Shown here piece after piece: positions 23,535-30,259 of a stretch of DNA of 30,259 bases (positions are counted from its first letter, which is position 1; every line of letters starts with the position of its first letter). The DNA comes from DTGL01 sp038895395 (GTDB lineage: Archaea > Iainarchaeota > Iainarchaeia > Iainarchaeales > DTGL01), in contig JAWANJ010000007.1 in the NCBI GenBank assembly GCA_038895395.1, positions 1 through 30,259 on the forward strand. Reading direction: 5' to 3'. Below the pieces are notes generated by a model that was not told where the DNA came from, made no database searches, and saw only the letters and a program-made list of their open reading frames with translations. The position numbers were made by a program, and so were the translations under genes.

Positions 23535-23757
23535 AATGTGTGATGAAGAGATTGCATTGAGAATAATAAGGCTCTACTTTGAAGAAATTGCCAGGATAGG
23601 TCTCAAAAGAACCCTAACGCTTGATTCCATACTCAACACCTACTTCTATACACTTTACAAGCTTAAAAACAAGGAAAAAGAAATGAGCAGGGTTTGTAGG
23701 TTGATCGAGGAAGGTCTTTCAGAGGAAGCAACAAAAGAGCAAAAAAGTCAACAGTAG
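23515..23757 (+). CDS. Small helical protein overlapping cdc6
   Basis: 80 residues from ATG 23515, with GGAGG upstream; the start lies inside the last codons of cdc6 (20-base overlap), so translation is coupled. The sequence is charged and all helical by composition: a central E-E-I-A-L-R-I-I-R-L-Y-F-E-E-I-A segment, then T-L-D-S-I-L-N-T-Y-F-Y-T-L-Y, and a polar tail ending K-S-Q-Q. No membrane segment. No family recognised. Tight coupling to the initiator suggests a replication-linked partner, but this is inference. Confidence 0.7.
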   Translation: MAKKKIEMCDEEIALRIIRLYFEEIARIGLKRTLTLDSILNTYFYTLYKLKNKEKEMSRVCRLIEEGLSEEATKEQKSQQ

Positions 23758-23768
23758 CTCCACGCTAG

Positions 23769-24950
23769 CTATCTTGTAATAATCTTAACTATATCTCCAT
23801 TTTTCAGTTCAGTATCGCGCCCAATCTTCTGCCCAGTCCTGCAGTTTATAGCTGCAACAAAAGAGTCGCCTATGCTGGTATGCACTTTGTAAGCCAACTC
23901 AATTGCTGTTGAGCCCCTTCTAAGTAGAAACGCATCTGGAAGTACGTTTCCTTTAGAGTCAGAAAGCTTTGATTGATCCTCAACTGGAAATACCACAATC
24001 ATGCCAAGCACATCAAAGACCATTTTATTTATAGCTTCTTGTACACCAGTACTTCCAAATTTTTTCAATACATTCTCTCTTATAAAATCAAGTGCTGCTT
24101 TTTGCTTTTCTGGAATATCTTTTAGCTCTTTAAAGTCAGCTTCACCTGGCACATACTCTATAAGCCCCTGTTCATTAGCCTTTCTAAGAGCAAGCTCTGC
24201 TTCAGCTGATACCGGTATTATTGTTTCTTCAGGGAATCTTTGCTTAAGCTTAGTAATGTTTTTTTCGGATTCCTTGATGTCGGCTTTATTTGCAGCTATT
24301 ATCATTGGTTTGCTTTCTTGTCTCAATATCTCTGCAAACTCCAACTTTGTTTCTTCAGGCCATTCACAGACTCTTTTTTCTGATTTTATCTTGCCAATAC
24401 ATTTTTTTATCTCTTCTTCGCTAATTCCAAGACCGCTTATTTGTTTTGCAAGTACGCTGGCTGCTTGTTCATTCTTAACGTGCCTAAGGTTGGGCCATGC
24501 CCTATCTATGATTCCTTTGATCCAGTACTGTATTTCCTTTTTCAAAAAGATCACGGTTTCCTCTGGGTTAAAATTTCCTGCACCAACAACGTTTCCATGC
24601 GTGTCAGTTGAGCCACTTGCATCAAGGACATGTATCAATCCTTTAGCAACCATAAGGTCGTTAAGAAATTGGTTGCCAAGACCCCTACCCTGCCATGCGT
24701 CTGGAACAAGGCCGGCCACATCCCAAACCTTTAAAGGCACAAATCTCCATCCGTTTTTGCAATAGCCATGCACAGGGCTACACTTAGATCCAATCCATAA
24801 ATGCGGACACTTGATCTTAACATGTGCTATGCCTTGATTTGGTTTTATTGTAACAAAAGGCCTATTTCCGGTTTCAGCGTTGCAAAGCGTGGCAGCATTA
24901 AAAAAAGTACTTTTGCCAGAGTTTGGCGCTCCAACAATCCCTATTTCCAT
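23769..24950 (-). CDS. YchF/Obg-like GTPase with TGS domain
   Basis: A 393-residue TRAFAC GTPase. G1 is G-A-P-N-S-G-K-S at 7-14, G3 is the D-V-A-G-L-V region, and G4 is N-K-A-D, so GTP rather than the ATP preference of classic YchF (which has N-x-x-E) is likely. A helical insert follows G3, and a C-terminal TGS domain at about 310-393 (H-T-S-I-G-D-S-F; L-K-N-G-D-I-V-K-I) ends the protein. Family members bind ribosomes. The start is ATG 24950, giving the usual M-E-I-G-I-V-G-A-P opening; an upstream in-frame start at 24968 would add six residues. It converges with the cdc6 pair. Confidence 0.9.
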   Translation of the reverse strand: MEIGIVGAPNSGKSTFFNAATLCNAETGNRPFVTIKPNQGIAHVKIKCPHLWIGSKCSPVHGYCKNGWRFVPLKVWDVAGLVPDAWQGRGLGNQFLNDLMVAKGLIHVLDASGSTDTHGNVVGAGNFNPEETVIFLKKEIQYWIKGIIDRAWPNLRHVKNEQAASVLAKQISGLGISEEEIKKCIGKIKSEKRVCEWPEETKLEFAEILRQESKPMIIAANKADIKESEKNITKLKQRFPEETIIPVSAEAELALRKANEQGLIEYVPGEADFKELKDIPEKQKAALDFIRENVLKKFGSTGVQEAINKMVFDVLGMIVVFPVEDQSKLSDSKGNVLPDAFLLRRGSTAIELAYKVHTSIGDSFVAAINCRTGQKIGRDTELKNGDIVKIITR

Positions 24951-24992
24951 AAACAAAAATTCGCACAAAATGTATAAAATAAGTTCCCTAAG

Positions 24993-25355
24993 TTACCAAC
25001 TCCAAATAATAATATCGTTAGTTTTTTCAATGCCGATATAGTTGATTTTACTTAAATCGAAACCAACCGGTGAGCTGGGCCCACATAGAAGCTCCACACA
25101 CTTTCTTACGTTACGGTTTTCAGCACAAACAAAATTGCTGTTGAAATCTATGCGCCCTTCTTCAGTACTTGGGTTATAATAAAAGAAAATGTAATTTGAG
25201 TCACAATTTTCGTTAATTCTAAAGGCAATATATGTCAAGTCGTTGTTTATTTTTTCCAGTATTGCCTGTGCACTAAAGAAGTTTTGCAAAAACCAAAATA
25301 GCGCTATGCCACAAGCCAGAGCAACCCCTATAAAAAGCATGATGTTTATTGGCAT
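24993..25355 (-). CDS. Small cysteine-containing bitopic protein, fourth of operon
   Basis: 120 residues from ATG 25355, preceded by GGCGGAAG; a TTG at 25400 is also in frame but would overlap the previous gene. The N-terminus M-P-I-N-I-M-L-F-I-G-V-A-L is one hydrophobic helix to about residue 25. The remaining domain has four cysteines besides one in the helix (E-N-C-D, F-V-C-A, K-C-V-E-L-L-C), an even number that suits disulfides outside the cell. It ends I-I-I-W-S-W. The opening resembles the M-E-M-P-I and M-E-M-A-I starts of its operon mates. Confidence 0.7.
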   Translation of the reverse strand: MPINIMLFIGVALACGIALFWFLQNFFSAQAILEKINNDLTYIAFRINENCDSNYIFFYYNPSTEEGRIDFNSNFVCAENRNVRKCVELLCGPSSPVGFDLSKINYIGIEKTNDIIIWSW

Positions 25356-25380
25356 ACTTCCGCCTTGATTTGTCCCAACT

Positions 25381-25791
25381 TCAAGTACCTTTGCAATCAA
25401 TCGAAACTACCCCGACATCGGTTTTTTCAAATAGGCATCTGAACGTGTGGGTGTCATATGCTTTTATTATATCTGGATTATCCAAGTTAAGGTCGAGAGC
25501 ATTTACATCACATTTGCAATATTCACAATTATGAAAACTCTTATAATCTATGCAAACAGCTTTTTCATAGCCACTAACAACAGCCCCCGATGATATCTCA
25601 ATCTCTTTACTTAAACGAGTTTCTACCTCTGAATTGCACACATAATTGCACCACTGTGCAAAATCCTTTACAGCATTTTCATTAGTTTTTATCTTAGTTT
25701 GCTCTCTGTTATTTTCAACCATTGTTAGTAGTATGCCCATAGCTAGAAATACACTTAGTATCCCTATGACTATCCAAACAGCATTCTCCAT
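25381..25791 (-). CDS. Small cysteine-rich bitopic protein, third of operon
   Basis: 136 residues from ATG 25791. One N-terminal hydrophobic helix (about 4-24) is followed by a roughly 110-residue domain with eight cysteines, including W-C-N-Y-V-C and C-E-Y-C-K-C. This density suggests disulfides or a bound metal in a small extracellular domain. No family recognised. It lies 21 bases behind the previous gene on the same strand. Same plan as the other three: short start, one helix, cysteine-bearing domain. Confidence 0.7.
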   Translation of the reverse strand: MENAVWIVIGILSVFLAMGILLTMVENNREQTKIKTNENAVKDFAQWCNYVCNSEVETRLSKEIEISSGAVVSGYEKAVCIDYKSFHNCEYCKCDVNALDLNLDNPDIIKAYDTHTFRCLFEKTDVGVVSIDCKGT

Positions 25792-25812
25792 TTTTCTCTT
25801 ACCACTTTGTTT

Positions 25813-26373
25813 TTAGCAGACCTTTTCTTCTTCACTTACTTTTCCGTCATTGTCTTTGTCAAACAGCATTGTATACCAATGATTTGGCTGATTAATTGGA
25901 TCCGCGTAGCAGTTTCCTGGAGAAACAAACTGCTTCAATTTTGCGTTTGCTTGCTCTTGTGTGAAACCTTGGCTAATCCAATAATTGCACATTATTGCCT
26001 TGCAGGTTTTCATGTTTATTTGTGAACCTTCAATTTCACAGTCTATAAGCAAGGGGCAAGGTATTCTGTCTTCGCAAACACCTATTCCGGCAAGCAAGGT
26101 TTCATCATAGTCCGTTTTTAACTGGTTCTTTGTGAGGTCGATGCCTTCTTTAAAGGTTTTCATACAAAAATCTACTTTGCTTTTGACATCTTTTGCCTTA
26201 ATGCAGAGATTTTGACACTCTTGCTTCCACTCATCTAGTGTTTTCTTTTCAATTTCTCCACCTACTTTGCCAACCTGTTGTGAAACCATTTGAAGTACAA
26301 GCATAGCAACTGCTAAAAGCACAAATAAAATTATAAAAACCTGGATGGCCATCTCCATCCCTTTTTTATTCAT
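25813..26373 (-). CDS. Cysteine-rich bitopic protein with an EF-hand-like loop, second of operon
   Basis: 186 residues from ATG 26373, with GGAGGTGA just upstream and a four-base ATGA overlap with the preceding gene. The N-terminus K-K-G-M-E-M-A-I-Q-V-F precedes one hydrophobic helix to about residue 30; K-K-G could be a prepilin-like cleavage site, but no acidic +5 residue follows. Ten cysteines lie in the outer domain. The C-terminus carries D-K-D-N-D-G-K-V-S-E-E-E, a complete 12-residue EF-hand/dockerin-type calcium loop with acidic residues at 1, 3, 5 and 12 and glycine at 6. It is a single loop, so pairing with another would be needed for a classic EF-hand pair. Confidence 0.75.
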   Translation of the reverse strand: MNKKGMEMAIQVFIILFVLLAVAMLVLQMVSQQVGKVGGEIEKKTLDEWKQECQNLCIKAKDVKSKVDFCMKTFKEGIDLTKNQLKTDYDETLLAGIGVCEDRIPCPLLIDCEIEGSQINMKTCKAIMCNYWISQGFTQEQANAKLKQFVSPGNCYADPINQPNHWYTMLFDKDNDGKVSEEEKVC

Positions 26374-26771
26374 ACCCTCACCTCCACAGTGCCGTTAAGA
26401 TAATTCCAAAAGATTGTTATGCTCCGCGTAGTGCCACTATCTATATGATACTTACTAGCGTCTATGCCTTGAAGCTCTTTTGCAACCTCTGTAGGATCAA
26501 CTGTTATGGGATTCTCGACAGTAATAGCATAACAAGTATAATACTCCATTTTTGGTTTTGCTGTCATTTCTTCGTAGCATGCTTTTAGAAGCTTACCTAT
26601 TTGTGAATTTGTTATAGATATCTGGTGTTTGAGTCTGTCACCAACCCCATTGCTTCTAGGCATCCAAGGCAGATCTACTCCCGAGAGCCAACCTTGTGCC
26701 ATGGTAATTATCATAGCACCAACAGCTAAGGCTATAAAAATAGTTATAACAACCGCTATTGGCATCTCCAT
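26370..26771 (-). CDS. Small bitopic protein, first of operon
   Basis: 133 residues from ATG 26771. The opening M-E-M-P-I-A-V-V-I-T-I-F leads into one hydrophobic helix to about residue 26. The outer domain has two cysteines (K-A-C-Y and Y-T-C-Y) and a beta-rich end (I-T-I-F-W-N-Y-L-N-G-T-V-E-V-R-V). It is the first gene of a four-gene minus operon and is divergent from the coiled-coil genes of system B, with about 190 bases between the start codons. TATA-like tttaaatatt lies upstream near 26810-26820 on its strand. No family recognised. Confidence 0.7.
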   Translation of the reverse strand: MEMPIAVVITIFIALAVGAMIITMAQGWLSGVDLPWMPRSNGVGDRLKHQISITNSQIGKLLKACYEEMTAKPKMEYYTCYAITVENPITVDPTEVAKELQGIDASKYHIDSGTTRSITIFWNYLNGTVEVRV

Positions 26772-26917
26772 TTTTCATCATCTCTTGCTTATACTTATCG
26801 CCATTTTAATATTTAAATCTATCTTTTATTTAAAAGCATAAAAGCAAAAAATTTGTTTTAACTTATTCGAGTTTAGAAAACGTAAATTTGTGACTTTTTA
26901 CGCTAAGTATGAAAACA

Positions 26918-26925
26918 TTTATATA
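26918..26925 (+). promoter_or_regulatory. Strong TATA box of the system B operon
   Basis: TTTATATA is a consensus archaeal TATA box with an A-rich element (gaaaaca) directly upstream, in the BRE position. Transcription would begin near 26948-26950, about ten bases before ATG 26960. This argues against an upstream in-frame ATG at 26909, which would lie before the promoter. Confidence 0.7.
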
Positions 26926-26959
26926 CCTGCAAACACTAAAAATAAGAATAGGGATTGCT

Positions 26960-27591
26960 ATGGACCCAAAAATAGAGTCAGTTAAAAGCAAGGTTGGTGG
27001 CATGGAAAGTACAATTGCAGCCTTGTCTCAGTCAAAGCAAAAAGGGCTTGCCGAAATTAACGCTGGCCTAAATTTTTTAGTGGGGCAACTCGAGAGCTTG
27101 CGTGCAGAACTCGATAATCTTGACAAAACAATAGTGTTGGGCTCACCCCTTACTGAGTATAGTGAAAACGTAGAAAAACTAACCGCCATAGAAGAAACAA
27201 TTGATTCAGTTGAGGCAAAAATAGAGCTTGCAGTTGAAAAGATTGCAGAAATAAGAAAAGACCAAGAAGTGCTCAAAAATCTTCTACAAGAAGGCATTTC
27301 CGATAAACAGGTTCAGCTTCTCGAATCTAGGATAAAAAATATAGAATCTCTTCAAGAGAAGCTCATGAGCTCAAAGTCAACCAAGATACTTGTGGAGCTA
27401 GTAGAAATAATAGATGAACTTAATCACAGGCTTAANNNNNNNNNNAGTCAAGCAAAATTTCTGAAGCAGAATTGGTTAAGTACCCTTTGCAGTATCAACA
27501 GCAGTTAACTCAGTTTCCACAACCACCACTACAACAGCAACAGCCAAAGATGGGTATAGCTGAAAAAATGAAAACAATATTTAGCAAATAG
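26960..27591 (+). CDS. Coiled-coil protein upstream of system B ATPase (interrupted by N gap)
   Basis: A long helical, heptad-rich protein, with no membrane segment. From ATG 26960 the frame runs to the 10-base N gap at 27436-27445. After the gap the matching coding frame is shifted: S-S-K-I-S-E-A-E-L-V-K-Y-P, then a glutamine/proline-rich stretch (P-Q-P-P-L-Q-Q-Q-Q-P) and a short amphipathic end (A-E-K-M-K-T-I-F-S-K), with stop TAG at 27589-27591. Reading through ten N's puts the second part out of frame and ends early with a false tail. A gap of length 2 mod 3 would restore one frame. The gene is followed nine bases later by a second coiled-coil gene. Probably a cytoplasmic adaptor of the secretion motor. 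Confidence 0.75.
27436..27445. other. Assembly gap (10 N)
   Basis: Ten undetermined bases inside a coding region. Ten is probably a placeholder, because the flanking reading frames do not agree across it (see the gene entry). Confidence 0.95.
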
Positions 27592-27600
27592 TGGTATACA

Positions 27601-28176
27601 ATGGCTGAAAAACAAAAGGTTAAATTTTATAATCCAAATATCGGTGACTTTGATTACATAAAATTTGAAGGAGATCCTCTTATATTTGAAAAATATCGAT
27701 ATATAAGCGCCCAGATTACAATGCAGCGTAGTAGGTTGGAAAGACTAAAAGCGGCTATGCTCTCCGGTGCTATGTCATCATCTTATGAGATTGAATCCAA
27801 AGTTAACGAACTTAGTAAAAGAGCCGAGATTCTTGCATCAAAATCAAACTTAATTTCTACATCAATTGAAGAACTTGAAACAGCAATAGCAGAGTCAAAG
27901 AAGCGGGCCCTGTCAGGCGAACTCTTACAAAGATATATAGCTGTAAGAGAGCAAATACTTAAAGTTGAGCAAGCTCTTGGTGGGCTCATTTCTATAAGAA
28001 CACCCGATATATTTGGTTCTATAATGCATGATCTTGAAAACATGAACGAGCGTATTAGGAAATTAGAAGAAATAGTGGGTGCAACGGTTGATATAGTTCT
28101 AAAAGACCGCCTAGAACGTGCAAAAAGATACATCGACTATTATGACCAAGAGTTTGCTGAAAAGGGTGTCACCTAA
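27601..28176 (+). CDS. Second coiled-coil protein of system B
   Basis: 191 residues, almost entirely helical: charged heptad-like stretches from about residue 35 to 100 and 110 to 185, with a G-G-L-I break near 125. The N-terminus (F-Y-N-P-N-I-G-D-F-D-Y-I-K-F-E-G) is a short conserved-looking beta-like segment. No cysteines or membrane segments. Its stop overlaps the ATPase start by one base (TAATG), so translation is tightly coupled. Together with the previous gene it probably forms a cytoplasmic helical scaffold for the ATPase. No family recognised. Confidence 0.75.
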   Translation: MAEKQKVKFYNPNIGDFDYIKFEGDPLIFEKYRYISAQITMQRSRLERLKAAMLSGAMSSSYEIESKVNELSKRAEILASKSNLISTSIEELETAIAESKKRALSGELLQRYIAVREQILKVEQALGGLISIRTPDIFGSIMHDLENMNERIRKLEEIVGATVDIVLKDRLERAKRYIDYYDQEFAEKGVT

Positions 28177-29840
28177 TGAAGTATGTGATTAGGGACTGCA
28201 GCAATTGTATTGGTCTGGGCGATATTGAGCTACCAATGTGTGAGCGCTGTATAAAACCAACAGCCGATCTAGATCTAATAGTATATAAAAATAAAATATT
28301 TACAAAACAGCACTATCTAAAAGAAAAATCCTATGTGATTTATCCTTTTTTTGTTGACTGTTTGATAAAGCCAGTACGTGGAAAGGTTCTCAAATCCTAT
28401 AAGATAAAAGATGCTAATGTAAAAATAGTGCAAGAAGAAGAAAACCTTGAACCAACATATGCAATAACAATCCCACATCTAGAGCCAACGATGGATCAAT
28501 TGCTTAACCTTTACAAAGAATATGAGAGCAAAGAGCTAAAAGATCCTTTGCTTGTAAGATGGATAAAACAGCACGGAATTCTTGATTACCTTTTATCCGA
28601 CTCAAAAGTTCAGGAGATAAACATAAACCCACCAGAATTTCAAAGCCCATTTAGAATTGTGCATGACGATTTTGATGAATGTAGAACAAACCTTTATCCT
28701 TCACTGGACTTCCTAAACTATCTTTCAACATATTTAAAAATAAATTCTGGAAGGCCACTTAATAAAGCTCAACCGCAGCTAGACGCTGAATTAATTGTTG
28801 AAAACCAAAGGGCAAGAGTAGCTGCGGTAGTTCCACCATTTTCAATTCATGGTATAGGTTACTCGATAAGAAGGCATAGGGAAAAACCTTGGACATTACC
28901 TCTTTTCATATATAACAAGACAATAAGTCCGCTTTTTGCTGGCCTAATGTCTTTTATGATAGCTCATGGCAGAACATTCTTGACTGCAGGGCCAAGAGGT
29001 TCAGGTAAAACATCGTTGTTGGGAGCCTGCATCTTAGAAATTTTGCCAAAATACAGAATAATAACAATTGAAGATACGCAAGAGTTGCCAGTGAATTTTT
29101 ATAGGGAATACGGCTATGATATTTTGTCTTTCAAGGTTAGATCTGCTTTATCACCCGAAGGTCTAGAAATCCCATTTGAAAAAGGCTTAAGAACATGCTT
29201 AAGGCTTGGAAACTCCTGTTTAATAATAGGTGAGGTGCGTTCTCAAGAAGCAAGGGTTTTGTATGAAGCTATGCGTGTTGGTGCAATGGCAAATACTGTT
29301 GCAGGAACTATTCACGCAGACAACCCTTATGGTGTATTTGATCGTGTAGTCAATGACCTCGGTGTTCCAAGGGGATCCTTTAAGGTTACAGATCTTATTA
29401 TAATAATAAAACAGATAAAGTCACCAACTGGCCTCTATCACGTAAGACGCGTTACTCAAGTAGTAGAAGTTTTAAAAGACTGGGAAGATGAACCCGCTTT
29501 TAGAACCCTAATGACTTATGACAAAAAGCAAGATGCCCTTGTGCCAACCCAAGCCTTGCTTAAGGGTAATTCAGTCACAATACAAAACATAATGGAAACT
29601 AGCACAGAATATGACTCTTTTGATAAAGTCTGGCGTGATATCGCACTTAGAGCTTGGGCAAAACAAAGATTTGTAGAAACACTGTCAATATTTAAAGAAA
29701 AACTAGAAGGACCATATGTACTTAAAGCAAATAGGTGGTTTGCAGAAGCCTTTGAAAAGATAAAACCTCTCCAAAGCGAGGAAAACGAGAAGAAATTTAA
29801 GGAAGAATATGAGAAAAGGTTACAACTGTTATGGAAATAA
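28176..29840 (+). CDS. Type II/IV secretion ATPase, system B, with N-terminal zinc-ribbon-like motif
   Basis: A 554-residue motor ATPase of the PilT/VirB11 superfamily. Residues 8-25 carry C-x2-C-x10-C-x2-C (C8, C11, C22, C25), a likely zinc site. An N domain of about 130 residues and an N2-like domain (about 135-235) lead to the core: Walker A G-P-R-G-S-G-K-T at 272-279, Asp box I-T-I-E-D-T-Q-E, Walker B C-L-I-I-G-E-V-R near 348-355, and His box A-G-T-I-H-A-D-N. These match archaeal secretion ATPases, but the N-terminal module differs from the winged helix of system A. The start is ATG 28176, in TAATG. A platform gene follows 24 bases after its stop. Confidence 0.92.
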   Translation: MKYVIRDCSNCIGLGDIELPMCERCIKPTADLDLIVYKNKIFTKQHYLKEKSYVIYPFFVDCLIKPVRGKVLKSYKIKDANVKIVQEEENLEPTYAITIPHLEPTMDQLLNLYKEYESKELKDPLLVRWIKQHGILDYLLSDSKVQEININPPEFQSPFRIVHDDFDECRTNLYPSLDFLNYLSTYLKINSGRPLNKAQPQLDAELIVENQRARVAAVVPPFSIHGIGYSIRRHREKPWTLPLFIYNKTISPLFAGLMSFMIAHGRTFLTAGPRGSGKTSLLGACILEILPKYRIITIEDTQELPVNFYREYGYDILSFKVRSALSPEGLEIPFEKGLRTCLRLGNSCLIIGEVRSQEARVLYEAMRVGAMANTVAGTIHADNPYGVFDRVVNDLGVPRGSFKVTDLIIIIKQIKSPTGLYHVRRVTQVVEVLKDWEDEPAFRTLMTYDKKQDALVPTQALLKGNSVTIQNIMETSTEYDSFDKVWRDIALRAWAKQRFVETLSIFKEKLEGPYVLKANRWFAEAFEKIKPLQSEENEKKFKEEYEKRLQLLWK

Positions 29841-29864
29841 AGCAACAAAATAGGCTGGTATGTG

Positions 29865-30259
29865 ATGTACTTCGACTTTGTTTATAACACCGGAAAGAAA
29901 ATAAAAATATTTCCAAAAGTTCCTTCGCTCGACAAAAAATTTAAACAGGTGGAATTTCCTTACGATTCAGTTGAGTTTATTTCTGGAATTTTTATTTGGT
30001 TTATTATACCCACATTTATCGGCTTTACATTCCTAATCCTCAACGCTGTGACAAATATGTGGCTCTTCACATTGCTTAGCTATTGTTTTCTTTTTACAGC
30101 TTTTCTTTTGGCAATATCTGCTTACCTTTATGGTGCAGGCATTTACTACACACAGGGCATAATACAGCAAAAGGAAGAAATGCTACAAGCACTCTTGGAG
30201 ATGGCGAACTATATAAGCCTAAACACGAGTATTGAATTTGCTTTTACTGAAACAGCAAA
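29865..30259 (+). CDS. Platform membrane protein of system B (T2SS F-like), cut by window edge
   Basis: From ATG 29865 the frame stays open to the window end (131 residues). The first 40 residues are basic and cytoplasmic, then two strong hydrophobic segments lie near 44-66 and 70-92, with the start of a helical F-like domain (Q-Q-K-E-E-M-L-Q-A-L-L-E-M-A-N-Y-I) after them. The arrangement (basic lead, helix pair, helical cytoplasmic domain) matches the ArlJ/TadC platform family and its place just after the ATPase supports it. The conserved F-domain motifs lie beyond the edge, so the assignment rests on topology and context. Confidence 0.7.
   Translation, partial: MYFDFVYNTGKKIKIFPKVPSLDKKFKQVEFPYDSVEFISGIFIWFIIPTFIGFTFLILNAVTNMWLFTLLSYCFLFTAFLLAISAYLYGAGIYYTQGIIQQKEEMLQALLEMANYISLNTSIEFAFTETA

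Noticed and set aside
24001..24765. Long plus-strand open frame (254 residues) opposite the YchF-like gene
   Set aside because: It is the antisense of a strongly supported GTPase with all G motifs, is rich in serine and phenylalanine as antisense frames are, and has no ribosome site.
26909..26959. Start of the coiled-coil gene at ATG 26909
   Set aside because: The consensus TATA box at 26918-26925 lies inside it, so the transcript would start later; ATG 26960 follows.

Overview
This window is AT-rich archaeal DNA. The evidence is an archaeal-type topoisomerase IA, an Orc1/Cdc6 initiator, a CDC48-type double AAA+ ATPase, an Lrp-like regulator, a KaiC-like RecA-fold ATPase, class III (QxSxE-type) prepilin signal peptides, TATA boxes with short leaders, and ribosome sites of the GGTGATC/GGAGG type. 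Many GTG and TTG starts, small genes and repeated class III pilin-like proteins resemble DPANN lineages such as Diapherotrites or Micrarchaeota, but that placement is inference. No rRNA, tRNA, CRISPR array or insertion sequence was seen.

Layout. 1-374 (-): start of a CPA-type cation/proton antiporter that runs off the left edge. 503-3401 (+): topA and a membrane-anchored helical protein. 3432-3500: a GC-rich hairpin, possibly a noncoding RNA. 3643-5216 (+): Lrp-like regulator and KaiC-like ATPase. 5307-13489 (+): a type IV pilus/Tad-like locus with a large Ig-repeat pilin-like protein, four small pilin-like proteins, a secretion ATPase and two platform membrane proteins. 13498-14696 (-): a RecA-fold protein with no visible P-loop, plus two small membrane proteins. 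14746-15600 (-): a short NFACT-R protein without the NFACT-N half. 15755-16210 (+): the probable major pilin, followed by a hairpin. 16452-18626 (+): cdc48. 18636-19220 (-): site-2 protease. 19291-21571: a second pilin-like block (two genes +, four genes -). 21636-22247 (-): two small genes. 22377-23757 (+): cdc6 and a small overlapping partner. 23769-24950 (-): YchF-like TGS GTPase. 24993-26771 (-): four small cysteine-containing bitopic proteins. 26960-30259 (+): two coiled-coil proteins, a second secretion ATPase with an N-terminal zinc-ribbon-like motif, and a platform protein cut by the right edge.

How it fits together. Much of the window serves surface appendages or secretion. System A (9656-13489) has the motor and platform, with candidate pilins at 5307-9610, 15755-16210 and 19291-21571. 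System B (28176 onward) has its own motor and platform and faces a divergent operon of four secreted-type proteins, one ending in an EF-hand-like loop. These may be its substrates, though this is inference. No prepilin peptidase gene is present here. The remaining genes are informational or housekeeping.

The gene-free stretches are all under 300 bases. The longest are 3402-3642 (hairpin plus promoter) and 16211-16451 (11-mer repeats, hairpin, promoter). The sequence also contains a 10-base N gap at 27436-27445 that breaks one gene's reading frame.
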